This document shows positions 6,789 through 12,548 of a stretch of DNA of 12,548 nt, one piece after another. How positions within the stretch are numbered: the first letter of the stretch is position 1; the number at the start of each line of letters is the position of its first letter. The notes under the pieces are model-generated. The model was given only the letters and a program-made list of their open reading frames with translations. It was not told where the DNA came from and did not search any database. The position numbers and the translations under genes were made by a program. The stretch comes from JBBTVP01 sp038063175 (GTDB taxonomy: Bacteria > Patescibacteriota > Minisyncoccia > UBA6257 > 1-14-0-10-40-38), in contig JBBTVP010000063.1 of the NCBI GenBank assembly GCA_038063175.1, positions 1 through 12,548 on the forward strand, in the 5' to 3' direction.

Positions 6789-8458
6789 ACTCTGAAACCC
6801 GAAATTGTAAAAACTGCAGCCAGGCGTTCATCATCGAACCCGATGATTTTTCGTTCTACGAAAAGATGCAGGTGCCGGCGCCAGCTATTTGTCCGGATTG
6901 TCGGTTTAGGCGAAGAGCGCCGTTTCGAAATGAAATAAGTCTGTATTCGCGGAAATGCGGTCTCTGTGGAAAGGCGCTCGTATCCTGCTACAACCCAAAA
7001 ACGCCCTACAAGATTTACTGCGAATCCTGCTGGGAATCAGATAAGTGGGATGCGTATAGTTTCGGAAAGTCTTACGACGATTCGCGTCCATTCTTCGAGC
7101 AACTCGGTGAGCTCATGCAACGGGTACCAAAGAAAGCAACGATCATTTCGACATCCAGCAAACTCGGGCCAAACGTGCGGAGCGAATACACGAACTATGC
7201 GGGAGGCAATAAAGATTCTTATATGATTTTCAATGCTGGTGGTAACGAAAATGTAATGTATTCGCGCGGCACGGCGTTTTCTCGCGACACGCTCGACGGC
7301 TACCAGGGAGTGCAACTCGAACGGTGCTACGAAGTGATAAACGTAAACGAATCTACGGCCGTGCAGTTTGGTCAAAACACCGTAGGCTCGTTCGACGCGG
7401 CATTCGTTCTGAATTTGAGCGGCTGCCAGGATTGTTTCGGCTGCGTGAATCTTCGAAACAAATCGCATCACTTCTTGAACGAACCACTCCCGAAAGATGA
7501 ATATGAACGTCGCACCGGTGAAATTCGGGGAAGCTACTCAAAGATGGAAAAGTTCCGGAAAGAGTTCGAGGCGTTCTCCCTTAAATTTCCTCGCCGCGAG
7601 AATAGTAATTTAAAGTCAGTTGGCGTGGAAGGGGATTACCTTTTCGAATCGAAGAATGTGCGCAACTCATTTGAGACGACTCGCTGCGAAGACGGGAAAT
7701 TTTTGTTCTCGGTGAAACTGAACCGTGACTCCTATGATCTCATCGGTTTCGGGTATGATTCTGAATTACTTCTTGGCTGTGTAGCAGCCGGATATTCGAA
7801 CCGAGTGATCGGTGGTTTTTGGGTGGAGAATTGTCAGAATGTCGAATATTCGGCGCAAACCCGATCGAGCACCTGGTGTCTTGGTTGCGATGGAATCAAG
7901 AGCGGGAAATATGTGATTCTGAATCAGCGCTACGGTGAAGAAGAATTTCACAAGCTCCGCGATCGCATTGTTAAGGAGTTAAAAGAACGGGATGAATACG
8001 GTCTCATGATGCCACCCGCGCTTTCACCGTTCGCGTACAACGAAAGCGTTGGTCAAGAAATATGGCCGCTTACCCGAGAGAGTGCGATAGCGGAAGGACT
8101 CCGCTGGGAAGACGACCTCCAAATGACGAAGGGAAAAGGAACATTGAACGCAGAAAAGATTCCCGATCATATCGACGATGTTCCTGACTCCATCGTGAGC
8201 GAAGTGCTTACCTGCACCGGTTGCGATCGTAACTACCGGATTACCGGAGCTGAACTTCAGTTCTATCGGAAAGCAATTCTTCCTATCCCGCGGCAATGTT
8301 TCTATTGTCGCCATGCAGATCGCATCCGCCGGCGCGGGCCGATGAAGCTTTTTGATCGAAATTGCGACAACTGCAAGAAAGCTATTAGGACTACGTACGT
8401 GCCCAACCGACCGGAGATCGTGTACTGCGAGTCTTGCTACCAAAAGGAAGTTATATGA
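6785..8458 (+). CDS. P3: zinc-ribbon / cysteine-repeat protein, CPR family
   Basis: 557 residues from the ATG at 6785, which overlaps the P2 TGA by four bases; the longer reading from 6755 only adds out-of-family residues encoded inside P2. This is the clearest member for seeing the protein plan. The N-terminal cysteines 8/11, 36/39, 58/61, 79/82 and the C-terminal cysteines 477/480, 505/508, 527/530, 548/551 have identical spacing (CxxC-x24-CxxC-x18-CxxC-x17-CxxC), with no insert in the last ribbon. Half A of the middle ends with CFGCVNLRNKSHHFLN and PKDEYERR (about 217-243). Half B ends with CLGCDGIKSGKYVILNQRY and GEEEF (about 365-391). FAYNESVGQEIWPLT precedes the C-terminal module. It shares a 38-base identical tract with P2 in the first ribbon. 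Function unknown. Confidence 0.85.
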   Translation: MNSETRNCKNCSQAFIIEPDDFSFYEKMQVPAPAICPDCRFRRRAPFRNEISLYSRKCGLCGKALVSCYNPKTPYKIYCESCWESDKWDAYSFGKSYDDSRPFFEQLGELMQRVPKKATIISTSSKLGPNVRSEYTNYAGGNKDSYMIFNAGGNENVMYSRGTAFSRDTLDGYQGVQLERCYEVINVNESTAVQFGQNTVGSFDAAFVLNLSGCQDCFGCVNLRNKSHHFLNEPLPKDEYERRTGEIRGSYSKMEKFRKEFEAFSLKFPRRENSNLKSVGVEGDYLFESKNVRNSFETTRCEDGKFLFSVKLNRDSYDLIGFGYDSELLLGCVAAGYSNRVIGGFWVENCQNVEYSAQTRSSTWCLGCDGIKSGKYVILNQRYGEEEFHKLRDRIVKELKERDEYGLMMPPALSPFAYNESVGQEIWPLTRESAIAEGLRWEDDLQMTKGKGTLNAEKIPDHIDDVPDSIVSEVLTCTGCDRNYRITGAELQFYRKAILPIPRQCFYCRHADRIRRRGPMKLFDRNCDNCKKAIRTTYVPNRPEIVYCESCYQKEVI

Positions 8459-10203
8459 GTCATTCATTTCCCAAATTCGATGCGAAGTTAGATGATATTC
8501 TTGCTCGGCTTGAACCGCACGAGCGAATATGCGCGCAGGAAAACTCGTCGCCACATTGTCTCAAAAAATTTTCGGTAACCGATGATGACATACGGTTTTA
8601 CCGTAAGCTTCGTGTCCCTCCGCCGAAACTCTGTCCGCCATGTCGCCGGATGAGGCGTTTCGCGTTTAGTCCAATGCTGCGTTTCTATAAAACGGAGTGT
8701 GTAGCACCGAGTCATACCGAAAAAGTAATCTCCATCGTGCCCCCTAAAAGCGCATTCAAAGTCTACGACTGGGATTACTACCACACGTACGCATGGGATC
8801 CTTTGAGCTACGGAATTTTCCCGGAAACCAGTCATAATTTATTCGATGAACTTTGGGGTTTGCGGCTTCGGGTGCCCCAGCCCGCGATCGTACGCGATCC
8901 TTCGAACATCGATAGCGATTACACGGTAAACGGAAGAAACCTGAAGCGGGGATACTTCGTATCGGGTGGATGGAATTCCGAAAATGTCTACTATAGCGCT
9001 ACCGTTTCGCAGAACTCTCGGGACGTCATGGACTCATACCAGGTCCAGAATGCTACGGAGTGTTACGAAGGGGTTTTCTCGAAGAATTTGAATAATACCG
9101 ACTTCCTCTATTTTTCAAACGATTGCTACTCATGCCGCTTTATGTATGACTCAAAGAATTGCCACGACTGTTTTGGGGGTGTGAATCTACGGAACAGAAG
9201 TTACTGTTTTTTTAATGAGCAACTTACGAAAGAAGCGTACGAAAAAAAGATCGCTGAAGTAAAACTTGGTAATCGAGCTGAGCTTCTTCGTCTGCAAAAG
9301 CGTTTTTGGGATTTGGTAAAGTCGCAGCCTGCACGGGCGCTTCGGAACGAGCAGGCACTACGGAGCATCGGTAATCACATCATTGAATCGAAGAACTGTT
9401 ATGAAGCGTATGTTGCTGAGAAATGCGAGAATATCCGCTTCGCCGATATGACGATAGGGAACCATGATTCCATGGATTACTCTGCCTCTGGTGGCTCGGA
9501 ACTTCTGTACGAAACAGTGGGCGTAGGTTCCCAGTGTTCGAACGTGAAATTTTCTTTCGGCTCCAAATTTATTACCGATTCCGAGTTTGTAATCAACTGC
9601 AGGAGCGTCAGTAACTGTTTCGGTTGTATCGGACTAGAGAATCAGTCCTACTGCATTTTTAATCGCAAATACGAACCAGAGGAATATGAAAGAATCGTTG
9701 ATAGCATCAAGACAAAGATGCTTGAAGAGGGGAATTATGGAGAGTTTTTTCCTTTCAAATTCAGCGCGTATGCATACAACGACTCATTTGCGAGTCTCGT
9801 GTTCCCACTTTCTGATAGTGAAGAGAAAAAATTTCAGGTGAATCCGCCTAGCGAGATTGATGACAACGAATCTTATGAGAACGCAAAAATTCAAAAGAAT
9901 AATAGTTATGATGACATCGAGGCGGTAGGCGATGAAATTCTGAAAGAAGCGTTTTTGTGCGAAGCCACAAAACGGCCGTTTCGGATTATTCCCGAAGAAC
10001 TGGCATTTTATCGCGGAAAGGAGCTTCCGATTCCTACGATTCATCCGAACGAACGCATTAGACGGCGCTATATCCTCGCGAATCCCTATCGTCTATACGA
10101 TGGGGTATGTGATCGATGTGGGATGAATATTAAGACCATGTATGAACCGAAATCAGGATTTCGCTCGTATTGCGAGCAATGTTATCAAACAGAAGTCGTA
10201 TGA
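8455..10203 (+). CDS. P4: family member with degenerate zinc ribbons
   Basis: 582 residues from the ATG at 8455, overlapping the P3 stop by ATGA; AAGGAAG just upstream is the best Shine-Dalgarno in the array. A start at 8434 would add only seven residues from the P3 end. About 24 extra N-terminal residues (FPKFDAKLDDILARLEPHER) form a likely amphipathic helix. The first ribbon keeps C60/C63 but has SPHC instead of CxxC. The second keeps C82 but loses the far pair (YDWDYY). The C-terminal first ribbon is C502/T505 and H530/E533 in place of four cysteines, yet exact x24 and x18 spacings remain. The last ribbon, C552/C555 and C573/C576, is intact. The middle retains both repeat halves (SKNCHDCFGGVNLRNRSYCFFN; SVSNCFGCIGLENQSYCIFN). 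It looks like a structural or partner variant with fewer metals. Function unknown. Confidence 0.85.
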   Translation: MSHSFPKFDAKLDDILARLEPHERICAQENSSPHCLKKFSVTDDDIRFYRKLRVPPPKLCPPCRRMRRFAFSPMLRFYKTECVAPSHTEKVISIVPPKSAFKVYDWDYYHTYAWDPLSYGIFPETSHNLFDELWGLRLRVPQPAIVRDPSNIDSDYTVNGRNLKRGYFVSGGWNSENVYYSATVSQNSRDVMDSYQVQNATECYEGVFSKNLNNTDFLYFSNDCYSCRFMYDSKNCHDCFGGVNLRNRSYCFFNEQLTKEAYEKKIAEVKLGNRAELLRLQKRFWDLVKSQPARALRNEQALRSIGNHIIESKNCYEAYVAEKCENIRFADMTIGNHDSMDYSASGGSELLYETVGVGSQCSNVKFSFGSKFITDSEFVINCRSVSNCFGCIGLENQSYCIFNRKYEPEEYERIVDSIKTKMLEEGNYGEFFPFKFSAYAYNDSFASLVFPLSDSEEKKFQVNPPSEIDDNESYENAKIQKNNSYDDIEAVGDEILKEAFLCEATKRPFRIIPEELAFYRGKELPIPTIHPNERIRRRYILANPYRLYDGVCDRCGMNIKTMYEPKSGFRSYCEQCYQTEVV

Positions 10204-10493
10204 AATTTCAGCTCTACAATCATAACTATAACGTTCAGGATCTCGTACGCCAGATGGGATACAAGGCGATTGGCTATAGTGAAAAACACGAGCTAAACTG
10301 TGTGCGCGCCCTCGGAGCCGATTATCCGAGGTTTCATGTGTACCTTACCGAAACTCCGGAGATTCTCACGTTCTCATTACATCTCGATCAGAAGAAGCCG
10401 TCATATGAAGGTACAACAGCACACGGGGGTGACTACGAGAGCGAAACAATAAAAGAAGAGGCGCAGCGGATTAAGGATGTGGTAATGCGATAG
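10200..10493 (+). CDS. Small conserved-type protein, unknown function
   Basis: 97 residues from the ATG at 10200, which overlaps the P4 TGA by four bases (ATGA). A longer reading from 10170 is encoded inside P4 and rejected. The sequence opens MKFQLYNHNYNVQDLVRQMGY and continues with CVRALGADYPRFHVYL, LTFSLHLDQKKPSYEGT and HGGDYESETIKEEAQRI. It suggests a small alpha/beta fold: helix, strand, strand, a His/Gly-rich turn and a C-terminal helix. I remember similar short hypothetical proteins with YPRFH, LHLDQK and the HxGxY-ExxxxKEAxRI tail in Patescibacteria genomes, but cannot name a family. No cysteine cluster, signal peptide or membrane segment is present. Overlap with P4 indicates co-expression with the array; whether it works with the zinc-ribbon proteins is unknown. 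Confidence 0.75.
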   Translation: MKFQLYNHNYNVQDLVRQMGYKAIGYSEKHELNCVRALGADYPRFHVYLTETPEILTFSLHLDQKKPSYEGTTAHGGDYESETIKEEAQRIKDVVMR

Positions 10494-10553
10494 AAGCGCT
10501 TCCCCGAGTGCCGCGGAAGCTGGTACTGTAGTGGTAATAGCTCATATATACTT
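10494..10553. other. 60-base gap with short hairpin
   Basis: GCTTCC (10498-10503) and GGAAGC (10515-10520) can form a 6-bp stem, and GAAGCGCTTC (10493-10502) is itself a 10-bp palindrome covering the stop of the upstream gene. No T tract follows, so termination is doubtful. The AT-rich CATATATACTT directly before the next ATG resembles a -10 element but is too close to that start to drive it with a leader. Confidence 0.4.
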
Positions 10554-10859
10554 ATGATTTTACGTCCAGGCGATACGAAAGAAATTCCGCGAGATTTTGT
10601 GAAAGTGGTGGTTGATGTCGAGCAAGGCATACTATCCGCAGTATGCGAGCTGCACAGCGATTGTGCAGATGAAATGGTGGAAAACGGGTCGTCTTGGAAA
10701 AATTTATGGGGGGCGAATGTGTATGCGGACGAAGGGAAAATCGACTTCGTGTCTCTGATTAACATTAGGCCCGCAGAGGGAAACCGTTCTATGGAAATAG
10801 AAATTCCCGCGGTGCGTTCCCAGGTGGAAAAAATTATCAAGCAAATTCTTTCCGTATGA
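10554..10859 (+). CDS. DUF5674-like protein
   Basis: 101 residues. The segments VKVVVDVEQGILSAVCELHSD, NGSSWKNLWGANVY, IDFVSLINIRPAEGNRSM and a final helix EIEIPAVRSQVEKIIKQIL follow the order of the DUF5674 pattern I remember (VKAVVDIEKxIMAxGGELHAD, GSxQKDLWGINxYP, IEFDSxINIRPxQGNRSRxVEDxxIRxKI). That family is common in Patescibacteria and has no known function. Landmarks kept here are the acidic D and E of VVDVEQ, the ELH-D motif, LWG-N and INIRP-GNRS. Conserved charged residues suggest a ligand-binding or enzymatic pocket, but no reaction is known. No ribosome site precedes the ATG; the stop overlaps the next start by four bases. Confidence 0.8.
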   Translation: MILRPGDTKEIPRDFVKVVVDVEQGILSAVCELHSDCADEMVENGSSWKNLWGANVYADEGKIDFVSLINIRPAEGNRSMEIEIPAVRSQVEKIIKQILSV

Positions 10860-11125
10860 CAGAAGAGCGGTGGCATACACTGACGAAGCGGGTACAACTG
10901 CTTTCAATTGGAGCCGAGCTCGAACGTGCCCGTGTCTGGGAATCGAAAAAAGAAGCTCAATTTCGGGGCGCTATCGAACGGGCACTGGGACTCATTGATC
11001 TCACGATTGGCGACCCAAAGTGGAGAGGGGAATCGTTGCGGCTGATTGTGTTGCGTGATGCAGTCGCCGCTCACTACGCGGGGGTAGCAAAGGAAAGCAT
11101 TAAGAAGGTATACGAGGCACTGTAA
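10856..11125 (+). CDS. Small helical protein, unknown function
   Basis: 89 residues starting in the ATGA overlap with the DUF5674-like gene. The sequence is almost entirely helical. WHTLTKRVQLLSIGAELERA is followed by KKEAQFRGAIERALGLIDLTI, then RLIVLRDAVAAHYAG and KESIKKVYEAL, giving three or four amphipathic helices. The SIGAELERA...AIERALGLIDLTI pattern resembles short helical proteins I recall from Patescibacteria genomes, but I cannot assign a family. There are no cysteines, so it is not a fragment of the zinc-ribbon family. Its TAA shares one base with the ATG of P5 (TAATG at 11123-11127), tying it to the array by coupling on both sides. It could be a HEPN-like or helical-bundle partner, but no catalytic motif (for example RxxxxH) is visible, so no role is assigned. 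Confidence 0.7.
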   Translation: MTEERWHTLTKRVQLLSIGAELERARVWESKKEAQFRGAIERALGLIDLTIGDPKWRGESLRLIVLRDAVAAHYAGVAKESIKKVYEAL

Positions 11126-12548
11126 TGAATAACGAATCAAGAATCTGCCAAAATTGTAAGCAAGATTTTGTCATCGAACCCGACGATTTTTCGTTCTATG
11201 AAAAAATGCAGGTGCCGCCACCTACCTGGTGCCCGGAGTGTCGGATGATCCGGAGGTTCATTTGGAGAAACCAGAGGAATTTTTTTCGGCGACCAGACCC
11301 GATTTCCGGGAAGGAAATCTTTTCTAGTTTTCCGAAGGAAGTATTGGCAACTATTTATGACCTTCCTTATTGGAATTCAGATAATTGGGAAGCAGCGAGT
11401 TATGGAAAAGATTACGATTTTTCTCGCCCATTTTTCGAACAGTTCAGAGAGTTTCTTCAAGCTGTGCCATGGCCATCGAGGTCGGTACTTAATATGGTGA
11501 ATTCTGACTATTGCGATCAGGCAAGTAACCTCAAAAACTGCTATCTCTGTTTCGATATGGATTATGGAGAAAACAGTGCATATTGCGTGAGAGGTAGAGA
11601 GGGCAAAGACTCCCTTGATCTATATGAATTTCGTCACAGTGAGCTTTCTTACGAAGATTACATGGTTGACGAGAGCTATCGTGTTTTCTTTTCGGTGAAT
11701 GTCGAAGATTGCCACGAGGTGTGGTTTTCAAGAAATCTCATTGGTTGTCAGAATTGTTTTGGTTGCGTCAATTTACGAAATAAGTCGTATTACATCTTTA
11801 ACCAACCACACACGAAAGAATCGTACGCAAAGTTTATGAAAGAGTTTCGGTCGGGTTCATATACTGCGATCGATGAGATGAAAAGAAGAGTCCAAGAATT
11901 CTGGATGAAATTTCCGATGCGATTTACGCTCGGGATTAATAATATGAATTGCACCGGTGAACATATCGAACATTCAAAAAATGTTCATAGAAGCTACGCG
12001 GTTCACAATGGAGAAAATCTTAAATATTGCCAGGTAGCTTCTGACAAGGTTTCTGATTCTTATGATTATACCGTCTGGGGGGATAGCGCCTCGCGTATAT
12101 ATGAGAGCGTGACATGTGGCTTGGAGGTGGATACTCTCCGTTTTTGTTACGATTGTTGGCCCTCCTTGCAGGGAGTAGAATATTCTATTTCGTGTCGATC
12201 TTCGTCTAATCTTTTTGGCTGTGTCGGTTTGAAAAAAAAGCAGTATTGTATTTTCAATAAGCAATACTCAAAAGAAGAGTACGAAAAGCTCCGGGCGAAG
12301 ATTATCGAACACATGAATGCTATGCCGTACGTGGTTGAACGTGAAATGGAAAATGGAGAAAGGAGAAAAATTGAATACCGATATGGAGAATTCTTTCCTT
12401 CAGAATTTTCTCCCTTTGCGTACAACGAAACGATCGCAGAAGATTTTTTTCCGCTCACAAAAGAGCAGGCGGAGGAGAAAGGTTTCCAATGGCGCGAACC
12501 AGATCGGAAGGAATATGAGACAACGCTTGATGCGAAGAATTTGCCGGA
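11125..12548 (+). CDS. P5: zinc-ribbon / cysteine-repeat protein, 3' truncated by window
   Basis: The frame from the ATG at 11125 is open to the window end: 474 codons, no stop. About 100 residues, the expected C-terminal two-ribbon module, lie outside. The first ribbon is intact (C8/C11, C36/C39; PPPTWCPECR). The second has lost all four ligands: residues aligned with C58, C61, C79 and C82 of P1-P3 are D58, S61, D79 and Y82 (RRPDPISGKEIF, IYDLPYW). Half A of the middle ends with CQNCFGCVNLRNKSYYIFN and TKESY. Half B contains SNLFGCVGLKKKQYCIFN and YSKEEYEKL, followed by YGEFFPSEFSPFAYNET and FPLTKEQAEEKGFQWRE as in P1. The start overlaps the preceding stop by one base. The first 23 bases equal those of P2, while the later part most resembles P1, a mosaic pattern. 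Function unknown. Confidence 0.85.
   Translation, partial: MNNESRICQNCKQDFVIEPDDFSFYEKMQVPPPTWCPECRMIRRFIWRNQRNFFRRPDPISGKEIFSSFPKEVLATIYDLPYWNSDNWEAASYGKDYDFSRPFFEQFREFLQAVPWPSRSVLNMVNSDYCDQASNLKNCYLCFDMDYGENSAYCVRGREGKDSLDLYEFRHSELSYEDYMVDESYRVFFSVNVEDCHEVWFSRNLIGCQNCFGCVNLRNKSYYIFNQPHTKESYAKFMKEFRSGSYTAIDEMKRRVQEFWMKFPMRFTLGINNMNCTGEHIEHSKNVHRSYAVHNGENLKYCQVASDKVSDSYDYTVWGDSASRIYESVTCGLEVDTLRFCYDCWPSLQGVEYSISCRSSSNLFGCVGLKKKQYCIFNKQYSKEEYEKLRAKIIEHMNAMPYVVEREMENGERRKIEYRYGEFFPSEFSPFAYNETIAEDFFPLTKEQAEEKGFQWREPDRKEYETTLDAKNLP

Noticed and set aside
3170..12548. CaiB/BaiF-type CoA-transferase function for P1-P5
   Set aside because: This label circulates for similar Parcubacteria proteins, but the sequences consist of CxxC ribbons and cysteine repeats with no CoA-transferase motifs. 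I treat the name as an annotation error.
1..12548. tRNA, rRNA or riboswitch genes
   Set aside because: I looked through the non-coding gaps and found no cloverleaf, rRNA-like or known riboswitch sequence; the gaps are too short and contain only simple hairpins.

Overview
The window looks like accessory chromosome from a Candidate Phyla Radiation bacterium (Patescibacteria, probably a Parcubacteria-type lineage). Three things suggest this. A DUF5674-like protein is present. The window is dominated by a large cysteine-rich zinc-ribbon family that I know mainly from Parcubacteria annotations, where it is often mislabelled 'CaiB/BaiF family'. Genes are small, tightly packed, often overlapping and mostly without clear Shine-Dalgarno sequences. 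TGA is used as a normal stop, which argues against the recoded Gracilibacteria/Absconditabacteria. All supported genes are on the + strand. The lineage is inferred from memory of families, not from a search.

Layout. (1) 1-2426: a glycosylation pair, the 3' part of a DPM1-like polyprenol-phosphate mannosyltransferase (GT2) followed after 9 bases by a multi-pass GT39/ArnT-like glycosyltransferase. The first would make a lipid-linked sugar and the second could use it outside the membrane. (2) 2427-2854: a promoter-like site, a 56-residue single-pass membrane protein, a short GNRA-loop intrinsic terminator and an adjacent strong hairpin, then an intergenic stretch. This separates the glycosyltransferases from what follows. 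(3) 2855-3160: a divergent CutA-like protein. (4) 3170-12548 (open at the right edge): a same-strand array of five large paralogues (588, 580, 557, 582 and at least 474 residues), here called P1-P5. Between P4 and P5 lie three small proteins: an unknown of 97 aa, a DUF5674-like protein and an unknown of 89 aa. Between P1 and P2 lies a 24-codon mini-ORF. It begins like a sixth paralogue, then runs through a GC-rich double hairpin and overlaps the P2 start by ATGA.

Architecture of the paralogues. Each complete copy starts with a two-ribbon, eight-cysteine module (CxxC-x24-CxxC-x18-CxxC-x17-CxxC). A cysteine-rich middle follows, made of two related halves of short solenoid-like repeats, each closing with a motif like FGC-[IV]-x-LR-x-K-x-Y-x-I-x-N and then a Y-x-KEEY helix. 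The protein ends with a second copy of the two-ribbon module. In P3 the N- and C-terminal modules have exactly the same cysteine spacing, so the protein has a repeat-flanked, almost symmetrical plan. P4 and P5 have lost many metal ligands but keep the spacing and surrounding sequence; P1 and P2 carry an extra His/Cys-rich insert. No catalytic site is recognisable, so the function is unknown; metal binding is the only supported property. A CutA-like gene at the head of the array makes a metal-related role conceivable, but this is inference.
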